Shown: positions 32,999 through 42,004 of the stretch, in pieces
How the letters are laid out: every line of letters begins with the position of its first letter
Numbering within the stretch: position 1 is the first letter of the stretch
From: RGIG2041 sp045578865
GTDB lineage: Bacteria; Bacillota; Clostridia; UBA1381; UMGS1253
Direction: 5' to 3'
Assembly (NCBI GenBank): GCA_045578865.1
Contig: JAZNLB010000005.1
Span: 102,080 to 166,079 of the forward strand
DNA: 64,000 nt
Made by a program: the position numbers and the translations under genes
Notes under the pieces: generated by a model
The model's input: the letters and a program-made list of their open reading frames with translations, nothing else
Databases searched by the model: none
Told to the model about the DNA's origin: nothing

Positions 32999-33750
32999 TA
33001 TCCTAAAAGCACATCGGAAATCAGCATCACACAAAATCCTACAAGCAGCGCATATGTCGCGCCGCGCTCACTGCCGTGTGCGTGCGTTTCGGGAATCATC
33101 TCGTCGCTGATAACATAGAGCATCGTGCCGCCGGCAAACGCAAGCGCAAACGGCAAAATCGCCACAGAAATGCTGACCGCAAAATAACCAATCAGCGTAC
33201 CAACAATCTCGACTACACCCGTCAGGGCGGCACAAATGAAAGTCTTGCCCGGCTTCACCCCAGCAGCCAGCATCGGTGCAATAATCACCATGCCTTCCGG
33301 AATGTTTTGCAGTGCGATACCGCCCGCAATCAAAAGCGCCTGCCCAATCTCGCCCGAGCCGAATCCCACACCGGCGGCAATCCCCTCCGGCAGATTATGT
33401 ATCGCAATCGCCGTTACAAACAAAAGCACCTTACTTAAATCCGCATTGTTGTGCGCTTCGATGTCGTTTCCAACCAGTTTATGCAAATGTGGTACAAGCT
33501 TGTCAATCAAAGTCAAACAAATTGCGCCTACGAAAATGCCGACCACCGTTGTCAGTATTCCGAATTTTCCTGCGTACTCCACCGACGGCACAATCAATCC
33601 GAGCACAGCCGCCGCAAGCATAATACCTGCCGCAAAAGACAAAACAATGTCGGAAAAACGGTGTGATATTTTCCGAAATAAAAAACCAATAACTGCGCCG
33701 ATTACGGTAGCACCGCCCACACCAAGCGCCGTTAACCATACCATTGTCAT
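32998..33750 (-). CDS. ZIP family metal transporter (GufA-like)
   Basis: A 250-residue protein with about eight membrane helices that imports a divalent metal such as zinc, iron or manganese. Helices 4 and 5 have the family metal-binding motifs HNLPEGIAAGVGFG and LQNIPEGMVI. The loop between helices 3 and 4 is short and holds a few histidines and acidic residues. The start is the ATG at 33750 after GGAGGG. It stands alone between a bidirectional terminator and the rubredoxin terminator; no regulator site is obvious. Confidence 0.9.
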   Translation of the reverse strand: MTMVWLTALGVGGATVIGAVIGFLFRKISHRFSDIVLSFAAGIMLAAAVLGLIVPSVEYAGKFGILTTVVGIFVGAICLTLIDKLVPHLHKLVGNDIEAHNNADLSKVLLFVTAIAIHNLPEGIAAGVGFGSGEIGQALLIAGGIALQNIPEGMVIIAPMLAAGVKPGKTFICAALTGVVEIVGTLIGYFAVSISVAILPFALAFAGGTMLYVISDEMIPETHAHGSERGATYALLVGFCVMLISDVLLG

Positions 33751-33771
33751 AAAAATCCCTCCGAATACAAT

Positions 33772-33800
33772 AAAACCCCGTTGGTTCACAACGGAGTTTT
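33772..33800 (-). terminator. Terminator after rubredoxin
   Basis: Twelve-base arms (33772-33783 and 33789-33800) with one wobble pair and a five-base loop. On the minus strand the hairpin ends in GGGGTTTT, just past the rubredoxin stop at 33806. Confidence 0.75.
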
Positions 33801-33805
33801 ACTTA

Positions 33806-33964
33806 TTATGCCTCTGAAAATTGCTCTTTGCCTACGCCGCAAAGCGGGCAAACGAAATCTTCCGGCAGGCTTTCAAAAGCCGTACCCGGTGCAATGTCCA
33901 TATCCGGTGCACCAACAGCTTCATCATACTCCCAGCCGCACACATCACATACATACTTTTTCAT
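33806..33964 (-). CDS. Rubredoxin
   Basis: A 52-residue protein with the two rubredoxin knuckles, CDVCGW (with EYDEAVG following) and CPLCGVGK, whose four cysteines hold one iron. The tail is EQFSEA. It starts with ATG after a GGAGG-containing leader and lies 47 bases downstream of the FprA flavodiiron gene on the same strand. It is thus the natural electron donor for FprA in oxygen or NO reduction. Confidence 0.95.
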   Translation of the reverse strand: MKKYVCDVCGWEYDEAVGAPDMDIAPGTAFESLPEDFVCPLCGVGKEQFSEA

Positions 33965-34011
33965 AATTTTCTGCCTCCTGTTCTTTTATCAGTGTATCCC
34001 TTTTTTGGGGA

Positions 34012-35166
34012 TTACATACACAACTCTCTTGCCAGCGCATCCATCGCCGCACGGCTTTCGTCATTTAATGCAGACATCACAGTAACAGTAGTGTCGGTAT
34101 AAGTGATATTTTTACTCTTTTCGAGCATAGAGCGCATCACTTTCGCCGCCGTCGGCGCCCAACTTCCGTTTTCCATAAGACCAATCGTTCTGTTTTGGAA
34201 ATTTCGCTCAGTTAAATGGTCGATAAATGTTCGCATAAACGGAAAAATATCTGCGTTGTATGTCGTTGTTGCCAAAACCAGTTTGCCATAACGGAACGCA
34301 TCTTCCACCGCTTCTGCCATATCGCAGCGGGCAAGGTCGTTTACAACCACCTTCGGACAACCATTTTCTTTAAGTTTTTCTGCCAGATATTCCACGGCTT
34401 TTTTCGTGTTGCCGTACACCGAGGTGTATGCAATCATAACGCCTTCGGACTCGACTGCGTAACTCGACCATGTATTATACAAATCAAGGTAGTAGCCTAA
34501 ATTCTCAGTAAGCACCGGCCCATGCAGCGGACAAATCACGGCAATATCCAGCGCCGCCGCTTTTTTCAAAAGCGCCTGTACCTGTGCACCATACTTGCCA
34601 ACAATGCCGATATAATAGCGTCTTGCCTCGCAAGCCCAGTCTTCATCAGCATCAATCGCACCGAATTTACCGAATCCGTCTGCGGAAAAGAGCACTTTTT
34701 CTTTGTCATCATAGGTTACAATAACCTCCGGCCAGTGTACCATTGGCGCTGTCACAAAGGTCAGTGTGCGTCCGCCGAGCGAAAGCGTGTCCCCTTCACC
34801 GACCACAATTCCGCGCTCTGCAAAATCTGTGCCGAAAAAGTTTTTCATCATCACAAAAGCCTTTGCCGACGCCACAATCTTCGCCTGCGGATAAGCGTTT
34901 GCAAAAACTAAAATGTTTGCCGAGTGGTCCGGCTCCATATGCTGCACAATCAGGTAATCCGGCGTTTTTCCTGCAAGCACCTCTTTGAGATTGGCAAGCC
35001 ATTTGTCGCCAAATCGCACATCCACCGTATCCATTACAGCAATTTTCTCATCAAAAATCACATAGGAATTGTACGCCATGCCGTTTGGCACAACATACTG
35101 CCCTTCAAACAAATCAATTTCATGGTCATTGACCCCAATATATTTTATGGTTTGCGTAATATTCAT
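34012..35166 (-). CDS. fprA: FprA-type flavodiiron protein (rubredoxin:oxygen oxidoreductase)
   Basis: A 384-residue enzyme that reduces O2 to water or NO to N2O in anaerobes. The N-terminal metallo-lactamase-like domain has the diiron ligands in HMEPDHSAN, the histidine of MVHWPE, the aspartate of SADGFG and CPLHGP. The C-terminal flavodoxin domain (from about residue 250) has the FMN loop AYTSVYGNTKKA and a TTTYNADIFP loop. The rubredoxin gene follows and would supply electrons. A good promoter lies at 35270-35298, so the pair is its own stress operon. Confidence 0.94.
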   Translation of the reverse strand: MNITQTIKYIGVNDHEIDLFEGQYVVPNGMAYNSYVIFDEKIAVMDTVDVRFGDKWLANLKEVLAGKTPDYLIVQHMEPDHSANILVFANAYPQAKIVASAKAFVMMKNFFGTDFAERGIVVGEGDTLSLGGRTLTFVTAPMVHWPEVIVTYDDKEKVLFSADGFGKFGAIDADEDWACEARRYYIGIVGKYGAQVQALLKKAAALDIAVICPLHGPVLTENLGYYLDLYNTWSSYAVESEGVMIAYTSVYGNTKKAVEYLAEKLKENGCPKVVVNDLARCDMAEAVEDAFRYGKLVLATTTYNADIFPFMRTFIDHLTERNFQNRTIGLMENGSWAPTAAKVMRSMLEKSKNITYTDTTVTVMSALNDESRAAMDALARELCM

Positions 35167-35269
35167 TTTAAAGTTCCTCCGTTTAAATTTCCCTACCCCA
35201 ATACACGGAGCATATCACCAAACTTTTTTAAGATGCGATATGCAAAGTTTTCTAATATGATTACTTTAT

Positions 35270-35298
35270 ACTATATCACAAATTGCGAGAATTTTCAA
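35270..35298 (-). promoter_or_regulatory. Promoter of fprA-rubredoxin
   Basis: On the minus strand TTGAAA (35293-35298), 17 bases, then TATAGT (35270-35275), giving a leader of about 95 bases. The rest of 35167-35428 shows nothing else recognisable. Confidence 0.65.
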
Positions 35299-35428
35299 TT
35301 TAAAATTTTTCTCTTTTCCCCCAAAAATCTCCGTAAAAGAGAAACGGTGAACGCATCACAGGCATAGCATCAAAATCGAAATTCCCTTACCTAAACTGCT
35401 TTTCGCAAACTCGCCGCAGAGGATACGA

Positions 35429-36376
35429 TTAGACGATGCCGCCATATTCGAGTTTCAAAGCCGGTAGGCGGCGAATCGCCGCTTTAAACTCTTCTAAATT
35501 GGTCGATTTTTTAATTGCCTTTGCCGTCTTCGTTTCCTGCGGAAAATTCCAAAGCATATACACCCATATTTCTTTGAGTTTCTGCAATGTATATACTTCC
35601 GATTGCAAAACGGCATAATAATTTTTTATAAGCAACTCAGAAAAAGCAACCAGTTCCTCGGTCGTCAGCCTTGCGCCGCCGCGGATTTCGCGAAAAAGCG
35701 CCGGATTGGAAATCGCGCCGCGTCCGAGCATAACACTTTCAATACCGCCAAATTCCTTTTCAATATGCTGATAATCCGCAACCGAAAAAATGTTGCCGTT
35801 ATAGCAAAGCGGATTTTTTGACTTTGCGGCATAAACGGCAAACACATCCTCATGCACTGAACCGCCATAATAGTCGAGTTTGGTTCTCGGATGCACAATC
35901 AGCCTCGGCATTTTCAGTTTGTTATAAATCTCCAAAAGCCCCGCTGCTTCACTTTTATCTGCAAAGCCGATACGGGTTTTGATTTCTGTTTTTATACTCG
36001 TCTTTTCAAAAGTTTCCATCAAAAACTGCTGTAAATGCAGCGTATCTTTAAGCGCGCCGCTGCCACGCCCCTTTTGCACTACACGCGCCGCAGGGCAACC
36101 TAGGTTGATGTTGACCTCATTGTAGCCGAGTTCTTTGATTTTTTCTTCAAATTTTAAAAACGAGTCCGCCTGTGTGGTGAGCACCTGCACCCGCAAGGGA
36201 ATATCCCGATTGTGCTCAGGCAGAATATCGCGCAAACATTTGCGGCTCACGCGCTCTTTGTCGCTCGGTACGATAAACGGTGCATAGTACATATCGCAAC
36301 CACCAAAAAAATTTGCGTGCGTATTTCTGTAGGTATAAGTTGTAATGCCCTCCATTGGCGCAAAATATAATCGCAT
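35429..36376 (-). CDS. tRNA-dihydrouridine synthase
   Basis: A 315-residue FMN enzyme reducing uridines in the tRNA D-loop. It begins LYFAPMEGITTYTYRNTH. It has VQVLTTQ, then EVNINLGCPAARVVQKGRGSGAL with the catalytic cysteine, TRIGF, IVHPRTK and MLGRGAISNP for phosphate binding. The C-terminal helical domain is of normal size. It lies one base after the fusion GTPase, from which it is probably transcribed. The Dus subgroup (A/B/C) cannot be told apart by eye. Confidence 0.92.
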   Translation of the reverse strand: MRLYFAPMEGITTYTYRNTHANFFGGCDMYYAPFIVPSDKERVSRKCLRDILPEHNRDIPLRVQVLTTQADSFLKFEEKIKELGYNEVNINLGCPAARVVQKGRGSGALKDTLHLQQFLMETFEKTSIKTEIKTRIGFADKSEAAGLLEIYNKLKMPRLIVHPRTKLDYYGGSVHEDVFAVYAAKSKNPLCYNGNIFSVADYQHIEKEFGGIESVMLGRGAISNPALFREIRGGARLTTEELVAFSELLIKNYYAVLQSEVYTLQKLKEIWVYMLWNFPQETKTAKAIKKSTNLEEFKAAIRRLPALKLEYGGIV

Positions 36377-36377
36377 A

Positions 36378-38996
36378 TTATTCCTCTGATTTCTCTAATT
36401 CTTCCAATTTTCTTTGCAATACTTTTAAATAGTCCGAGTTTTCCACACGCAGATTGTAGCGCTCCACCATTTGCTCGACCTGCGCCTCCACACGCTCCAC
36501 ATCATCCAATAAAATGCGTGCAGGCATGCGGTAAGCACCGCTGCCGAAAATGATAATTTGCTCCAATCCATCCGAGGTGGCTACCGTGACCTTATAGTTT
36601 TTACTCAATTCCTTTACCGTTTTTTCAATGTAGGCATCCGCCGTTTGCGACTCCTTGGTATACACGACCGTAATGCCGTTTATGCGCTCAATCTCGCCGC
36701 GGTTGCCCTTAACCTTGTAGGCATCAAACACCAAAAGAATTTCATAATCTTTAAATATCTTATACGCACAAATTCTCTCAACAAGCGCATTTCTCGCCGC
36801 TTCCAAGCTCTCTTTGGCGAGTGCCTTTAAATCGTCCCACGCAAAAATGATGTTGTAGCCGTCAATGAGCAGGTACGATTTTTCCGGTTGCTTTTTTGCT
36901 TTGCTCGGTTTATGCTCCGGTGTTGTCGGTGTGTAGCGCACCGCCTGCTGTGGTATTTTACGCTCCACCTTACCGTAAGTACGCTCAAAAATTCGCAAAA
37001 GTTCACTGTCACTTGCCAGCACACTGCTGCTTTGCACCACTTTAGACTCCGTCTCGGCTTTTTTGGGTTTAAGCACGCTGTCTAAGTGCATATGTGCCGT
37101 CACCTCATGCCACGGCACGCTAAATCCTGCGCCGTGACTGCAAAATACAGAATCGGCGGTATTTTCAATATCCGCATCGCAGTCGTATGCAATTTGCTCT
37201 ATGACCGCCTCGGGGTTGCGGCAGACATCGTAGCCCGAAAATGTACTGGAAAGCCTGCCTTCGCCGTGGGTATAAGAAATCAGTTCTCTTTGATAATTGC
37301 AAATTGCCCCCGCCGCCACACGCCCTTCAATTTTCGTTTTGCCCCCACGCGTTTGCGGCATCGAAAAGGTCGCACCCATACGGTCTAAATCCGCAAGCGC
37401 GCGCCCGACATTGTCCACGGGAATTTCCAAAATAAAATCGTAATACGGCTCTAAAAGCACACTTTTTGCCGAGCGCAGACCATGGCGCACCGCACGGTAG
37501 GTCGCCTGGCGAAAATCGCCGCCGTCCGTGTGCTTTAAGTGTGCGCGCCCTGCCTTTAATGTAATTTTCATATCCGTAACCGGACTGCCGGTCAGCACGC
37601 CCAAATGCGGCTTTTCCATCAGGTGCGTCAAAACAAGCCTTTGCCAGTTTTTATCCAGTTCATCTTCACTCACTTCGGTGGCAAAGTGCAAACCTGCACC
37701 GCGCGTGAGCGGCTCTAACACCAAATGCACCTCTGCATAATGGCGAAGCGGTTCGTAGTGTCCGACACCCTCCACGGTGTTTGCAATCGTTTCTTTATAG
37801 ACTATTCTGCCCTCTTCAAAAGCGACCTCCATTCCAAAGCGTTTTAAAATCATCTGCTTTAAAACCTCAAGTTGAATTTCGCCCATCAGTCGAAGTTCGA
37901 TTTCTTTGAGTTGCGGATTCCAAGCAATGCCGAGTTGCGTTTCTTCCTGCTCAAGCGTACGAAGTTGGGCAAGTGCGGCGGACGGCTCTACACCCTGCGG
38001 CAAAATCACACGGTAGTTGAAAATCGGCTCTGCCGTCAGCAAGTCCGCATTCTTTTCAAATCCAAGCCCCTGCCCCGCATAAGTCTGTTTCGGTCCCGTC
38101 ACCACGCAGACGCACCCTGCTTCTACGCAAGTAGCACTCTGAAAGCTCTCGCCCGAATAGATGCGGATTTCGTTGACTTTTTCAGAAAACTCCGGCGTGG
38201 TGGCCAGCATGGTTTTTACACGCAGACTGCCGCCGGTGATTTTCATGTGCGTCAGGCGTGCCCCACGCTCATCTACGCTGATTTTAAACACCTTCGCGCC
38301 GAAGCCCGAAAGCACCGGCGGTTGATAGACAAGGCGCGCAAATGCCTGCAAAAAGACCTCTACGCCCTCCATTTTCAGCGCAGCACCACCAAAACAAGCA
38401 AACACATTTCTTTGATAGATTGCGCGAACCACCGTCTCCTCGTGCAGGCGGTTTTCCTCTAAATACTCCTGCATCAGCCTTTCATCGCACATGGCGAGAT
38501 TTTCACGCAAATTGTCCGTGTCCGCATCGGTAAAATCGACAAAATTGCCGCCGAATGTTTCAGAAAGTTCACAAAGAACCCCTGGATAATCTGCACCTGC
38601 CAGGTCAAGTTTATTAACAAAAATAAAGGTCGGGATTTGATGCGTGGCAAGCAAATTCCACAGCGTTGCGGTATGGCTTTGGATACCATCCGTTCCACTG
38701 ATGACGAGCACCGCATAATCCAGCACACGAAGCACACGCTCCGCCTCGGCGGAAAAGTCAATATGCCCCGGCGTATCCAAAAGCGTGATCCTCGTATCCC
38801 CCACATTTAAAACGGCTTGCTTGGAAAAAATCGTAATGCCGCGACTGCGTTCGATTTCATCCGTATCTAAAAAAGTATTCTGATTGTCCACCCTGCCGAG
38901 ACGCCGGATTTCTCCTGCACAAAAAAGCAGTCCCTCGGAAAGGGTTGTTTTTCCGGCATCCACATGTGCCAGGATGCCTGCGGCAATCTGTTTCAT
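36378..38996 (-). CDS. TetM-like translational GTPase fused to Rae1/YacP-type NYN endoribonuclease
   Basis: An 872-residue protein. Residues 1-640 are EF-G/TetM-like: AHVDAGKTT, RGITI, DTPGHIDF, NKLD, then domains II-V. A Lys/Pro-rich linker (about 640-706) leads to a C-terminal NYN domain (707-872) with LLIDGYN, TADAYIE and TSDGLEQ aspartates, as in Rae1/YacP, the A-site endoribonuclease. The domain IV tip that dislodges tetracycline in TetM (YSPVS) is replaced by LKHTDG, so a drug-resistance role is doubtful. A ribosome-bound GTPase carrying an mRNA nuclease is inferred. GAGGGG precedes the ATG. The 180 bases upstream hold no other gene. Confidence 0.87.
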   Translation of the reverse strand: MKQIAAGILAHVDAGKTTLSEGLLFCAGEIRRLGRVDNQNTFLDTDEIERSRGITIFSKQAVLNVGDTRITLLDTPGHIDFSAEAERVLRVLDYAVLVISGTDGIQSHTATLWNLLATHQIPTFIFVNKLDLAGADYPGVLCELSETFGGNFVDFTDADTDNLRENLAMCDERLMQEYLEENRLHEETVVRAIYQRNVFACFGGAALKMEGVEVFLQAFARLVYQPPVLSGFGAKVFKISVDERGARLTHMKITGGSLRVKTMLATTPEFSEKVNEIRIYSGESFQSATCVEAGCVCVVTGPKQTYAGQGLGFEKNADLLTAEPIFNYRVILPQGVEPSAALAQLRTLEQEETQLGIAWNPQLKEIELRLMGEIQLEVLKQMILKRFGMEVAFEEGRIVYKETIANTVEGVGHYEPLRHYAEVHLVLEPLTRGAGLHFATEVSEDELDKNWQRLVLTHLMEKPHLGVLTGSPVTDMKITLKAGRAHLKHTDGGDFRQATYRAVRHGLRSAKSVLLEPYYDFILEIPVDNVGRALADLDRMGATFSMPQTRGGKTKIEGRVAAGAICNYQRELISYTHGEGRLSSTFSGYDVCRNPEAVIEQIAYDCDADIENTADSVFCSHGAGFSVPWHEVTAHMHLDSVLKPKKAETESKVVQSSSVLASDSELLRIFERTYGKVERKIPQQAVRYTPTTPEHKPSKAKKQPEKSYLLIDGYNIIFAWDDLKALAKESLEAARNALVERICAYKIFKDYEILLVFDAYKVKGNRGEIERINGITVVYTKESQTADAYIEKTVKELSKNYKVTVATSDGLEQIIIFGSGAYRMPARILLDDVERVEAQVEQMVERYNLRVENSDYLKVLQRKLEELEKSEE

Positions 38997-39175
38997 AAAA
39001 AATTATCCCCTCTGCAAAGTGCCCGCCAAAAAGGTGCGCCAACTTGACTTGTATTTCACAATGAAAAAACGCAGCCGCAAAATATACGCACTGCCCTTTC
39101 ACCTCCACGGCGGTTTTATGCTAGTTCATATAAAGCTAAGTCCGAAAAATTTGTAAGACAACGAATCATTCATCT

Positions 39176-40186
39176 TTAAAGAACGATTGAATCAATTTGC
39201 CTGTATTCTTCTTCTGTAAAATTAAGATTGTCTGTCATTTTAAGATTTTGAAATATTTGCTCGGGTTTCGAAGCCCCAATCAAGACACTCGTAACCCCTT
39301 CATGGCTATACACCCACGAAAGCGCCATTTGTGCAAGAGTTTGACCCCTGTTTTTTGCGATTTCGTTTAGGCGCCTAACTTTTCTTAGTACTTCTTCAGA
39401 CAGAGAATTTTCATTCAAGAACCTGCTGTCTTTCCTTACTCTGCTATCCTCTGGGATACCTCTTAAATATCTGTCGGTAAGAAGTCCTTGTGCAAGAGGA
39501 CTGAAAGCAATCAATCCTTTCTTTTTTGTAATTGTACTTTCAATAAGTCTGTTTTTTTCAACAGTTCTGTCAAAAATAGAATATCTGTTTTGATTGATTA
39601 CAAAAGGACAATGCAGCTCTTCAAGAATACTTGCTGCTTTTTCCATCGTTTCTCCATCATAGTTTGACAGTCCTACATAAAGAGCCTTTCCACTTTTCAC
39701 TATACTATCAAGTGCCCACATTGTCTCATAAAGCGGTGTGTTCGGGTCCATTCTGTGATGATAGAAAATGTCAACATAGTCAATATTCATTCTTTTAAGG
39801 CTTTGGTCAAGACTCGCTGTTAAGTATTTTTTGCTTCCCCAGTCGCCGTATGGACCGGGCCACATATAATATCCTGCCTTCGTGCTGATTATCATTTCAT
39901 CACGATAGTCCTTTAAATCATGATTTAATATTTTGCCAAAATTGGTTTCGGCACTCCCTGCCTCAGGACCATAATTATTTGCCAGATCAAAATGGGTTAT
40001 ACCATTATCAAAAGCAGCAAAGCACATATTACGCATATTTTCAAAATCGGCATCATCTCCAAAATTGTGCCATAAACCCAGCGACACCGCAGGAAGTTTT
40101 AGTCCGCTTTCGCCACATTTTTTATATTTAACATCTTCGTACCTTTTTGGATTAGGGGTATACTTCATAATTTCATCTCTATTCAA
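39176..40186 (-). CDS. Aldo/keto reductase (YghZ-like)
   Basis: A 336-residue NADPH-dependent TIM-barrel reductase. The catalytic tetrad is visible: aspartate and tyrosine in FDLANNYGP, lysine in ISTKAGY, and histidine in FYHHRMD. VLIGASKPEQ near the end binds the cofactor phosphate. Close relatives act on small aldehydes such as glyceraldehyde 3-phosphate or methylglyoxal. The start may be TTG 40186 or ATG 40168; neither has a strong ribosome site. The gene is visibly richer in A+T than its neighbours, which suggests recent transfer. Confidence 0.88.
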   Translation of the reverse strand: MNRDEIMKYTPNPKRYEDVKYKKCGESGLKLPAVSLGLWHNFGDDADFENMRNMCFAAFDNGITHFDLANNYGPEAGSAETNFGKILNHDLKDYRDEMIISTKAGYYMWPGPYGDWGSKKYLTASLDQSLKRMNIDYVDIFYHHRMDPNTPLYETMWALDSIVKSGKALYVGLSNYDGETMEKAASILEELHCPFVINQNRYSIFDRTVEKNRLIESTITKKKGLIAFSPLAQGLLTDRYLRGIPEDSRVRKDSRFLNENSLSEEVLRKVRRLNEIAKNRGQTLAQMALSWVYSHEGVTSVLIGASKPEQIFQNLKMTDNLNFTEEEYRQIDSIVL

Positions 40187-40244
40187 CTTTTTCTACATCC
40201 TTACTAAAATAAAATCAAGAAAAAACAAAAAACGGCGTAGCTTT

Positions 40245-40463
40245 TTATAATGTATCGCCGACATAAGTAAACCTCGGCACACGCTTGCCGTCTTTTTCCA
40301 CCAATTCGTCCCACATCGAAAGCGGGCGTACCCAAAAATCGCAATCCCCGTACAGTGCGCGGTAAATGACCATGTCCTCACCGGTTTCAGAATGCTTGGC
40401 AAGCCCGATATACTGATAAAAATTGCCCTTATAATGTTTGTAAATCCCCTTTTTTGGCTCCAT
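40245..40463 (-). CDS. DUF1653 family protein
   Basis: A 72-residue protein that matches the short DUF1653 pattern: KGIYKHYKGNFYQYIGLAKHSETGE, then VIYRALYGD and FWVRPLSMW, ending RFTYVGD. Function is unknown; the fold is thought to bind small ligands or nucleic acid. ATG 40463 is preferred over a GTG three codons upstream. Base composition matches the host genes, unlike the flanking aldo/keto reductase. Confidence 0.8.
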   Translation of the reverse strand: MEPKKGIYKHYKGNFYQYIGLAKHSETGEDMVIYRALYGDCDFWVRPLSMWDELVEKDGKRVPRFTYVGDTL

Positions 40464-40509
40464 CTGCCTCACCCCTGGTTCTATATTCTCGTTTAGTAAA
40501 ATTAGCCCT

Positions 40510-41061
40510 TTAAGCGACGCTTGTATCGTCTGTAGAATTTTTTGAGGAAATACGCTTCCTGATGCGCTCTCTTGCGCGTTTATAAATTACATCGTAATCG
40601 TATTTGTCACTACTAAAAAGCCGCGGCGTCAGCGCAGAGTGCTTCTTATTTACATTATTAACATTATTTACATTATTACGATGTTGATATCCGTTTGTTC
40701 TTTGATTGTTGTTTGTTTGTTGTTTGTTTGTTATTTTTTCTTCTCCGCTTTGATAAAACGCCCATTTTTCAATGGTTACAAGCGAAAATTTGTTTGTTGT
40801 TTTTACGGTAATTTCCCCTGTTTGCTCTAACTTTTTTAAGGCTGTCCGCACTTGCATGACACTTATCCCCACACGCGCGGCAAGCTTTTCGTAACTGATG
40901 ACCGCCTGTCCGGGCGCGATCTCCACACCCTGCCATCTGGTCGGTTTGAAACTTGCCAAAAGCAGCAAAACAATAAACACATCCCGCACATTTCTGTCCG
41001 AAAACCATTCCCAATCCAGTATTTTTCTGTGCAACATAATAAAGCCGTGTAAACTCGTCAT
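40510..41061 (-). CDS. Phage-type replication initiator N-domain protein
   Basis: A 183-residue protein. The first 100 residues match the winged-helix domain at the start of many prophage replication proteins: MLHRKILDWEWF, then DVFIVLLLLASF, and a helix-turn-helix SYEKLAARVGISVMQVRTALKKLEQTGEI. Then comes an Asn/Gln-rich stretch with an NNVNNVNNVN repeat, and a basic tail. The usual C-terminal replication domain is missing, so this is short for the group. No other phage gene is adjacent. ATG 41061 follows GAGGTGAT. Confidence 0.6.
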   Translation of the reverse strand: MTSLHGFIMLHRKILDWEWFSDRNVRDVFIVLLLLASFKPTRWQGVEIAPGQAVISYEKLAARVGISVMQVRTALKKLEQTGEITVKTTNKFSLVTIEKWAFYQSGEEKITNKQQTNNNQRTNGYQHRNNVNNVNNVNKKHSALTPRLFSSDKYDYDVIYKRARERIRKRISSKNSTDDTSVA

Positions 41062-41125
41062 TTTTATCACCTCACCATAAGGATACCATAAAAATGCGAG
41101 TTGCTACTATCAACTTTTATGCAAA

Positions 41126-41161
41126 ATAAGACCTTGTTGGAAACATCCAATAAGGTCTTAT
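41126..41161 (-). terminator. Terminator of the sporulation/division operon
   Basis: Sixteen-base arms (41126-41141, 41146-41161) with one wobble pair and a four-base loop. On the minus strand it ends in TTATTTT. It lies just after the S1-domain gene and separates the operon from the phage-like gene. Confidence 0.8.
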
Positions 41162-41168
41162 CAACGCA

Positions 41169-41615
41169 CTAAAATCTTTTATAACCGCTTCTTAACTTGG
41201 AATCCGAACTGCGACGAAGTGCCTGCTGCTTTTCATCACTGTCGGACTTAAATTTTGCCATCAAATCCTCAAACGACAAATCCGAACTGCCGCTTTTTAA
41301 TGAATCCACATCCGCCGGGCGCACACTGCCTCCCGCCGGTCGTGGTGCATTTCTCGGTTTACGGTTTTGCTTTTGCTCATCGAGCATGCGCTTTTTAATC
41401 GAAAGGCTGATTTTTCCGCTTTCGTCAATTTTTACGACCTTGGCTTTCACCACATCGCCGACCTTTAAATGGTCTGCCACCGTCTGCACATACTCTGTCG
41501 AAATCTCTGAAATATGTACGAGGCCGTTCGTACCGCCCTCCAACTCGACAAACGCGCCGAAAGGCATAACGCTGACTACTTTTCCCTCTACTACGCTACC
41601 AACCTCAACTGCCAT
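41169..41615 (-). CDS. S1 RNA-binding domain protein (YabR-like)
   Basis: A 148-residue protein. Residues 4-75 are one S1 domain (GSVVEGKVVSVMPFGAFVEL, GLVHISEIS, VGDVVKAKVVKID, ISLSIKK). The C-terminal half is a charged, low-complexity tail. It corresponds in position and structure to B. subtilis YabR after divIC. The ATG at 41615 has GAGGAGG; longer in-frame starts would run into divIC. It binds RNA or ribosomes, exact role unknown. Confidence 0.87.
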   Translation of the reverse strand: MAVEVGSVVEGKVVSVMPFGAFVELEGGTNGLVHISEISTEYVQTVADHLKVGDVVKAKVVKIDESGKISLSIKKRMLDEQKQNRKPRNAPRPAGGSVRPADVDSLKSGSSDLSFEDLMAKFKSDSDEKQQALRRSSDSKLRSGYKRF

Positions 41616-41655
41616 AAACCGTTTTTCCTCCTCTGTGGATCTATGCCCTCGGGCA

Positions 41656-41988
41656 TCACTGCCCGGAAACATCAATAAATACTTTTTCGTTTTCCTCCAC
41701 AAGTCCAAGGCGCTCTTTTGCAAACAGTTTCTGATACTCCTCCGTCTTGTAGAGTTCGGTTAAATTATCATAATGTTCTTTTTGCGCCTCCTGCTGGGCA
41801 ATCTGCTCCTCCAGTTTTGCAATCTGCTCATCCAGTTTGACATTCAGTGCGCTCTGGCGGTAAAATTTTACGCCCAAAAATCCAAGCGCGAACACCACAA
41901 TGCCCAACAAAAGAAACCAACGCACACGATTTGCCGTTTTGGCGCGGCGGCTTAGACGATTTGCTCTTTTTTCTTCCAATCTGCTCAC
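41656..41988 (-). CDS. divIC: Cell-division protein DivIC/FtsB-like
   Basis: A 110-residue bitopic membrane protein. A basic cytoplasmic N-terminus (about 24 residues) precedes one membrane helix (about 25-43). A coiled coil rich in Glu, Gln and Lys then leads to the short AKERLGLVEENEKVFIDV motif typical of septum formation initiators. It would join FtsL and DivIB at the divisome. Its place between yabQ and yabR is the conserved Firmicutes order. Confidence 0.9.
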   Translation of the reverse strand: MSRLEEKRANRLSRRAKTANRVRWFLLLGIVVFALGFLGVKFYRQSALNVKLDEQIAKLEEQIAQQEAQKEHYDNLTELYKTEEYQKLFAKERLGLVEENEKVFIDVSGQ

Positions 41989-42004
41989 GAAAAACCGCCC
42001 TCCC

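Noticed and set aside
36378..38996. Tetracycline resistance gene (tetM/tetO class)
   Set aside because: The domain IV loop needed to displace the drug is not conserved and a ribonuclease domain is fused at the C-terminus. Resistance cannot be inferred.
40640..40690. Short DNA repeats, possible CRISPR-like array
   Set aside because: These are repeated Asn-Asn-Val codons inside a reading frame. No direct repeats with unique spacers occur anywhere in the window.
41169..41615. Ribosomal protein S1
   Set aside because: Only one S1 domain and 148 residues; it is the YabR-like protein of the division operon.
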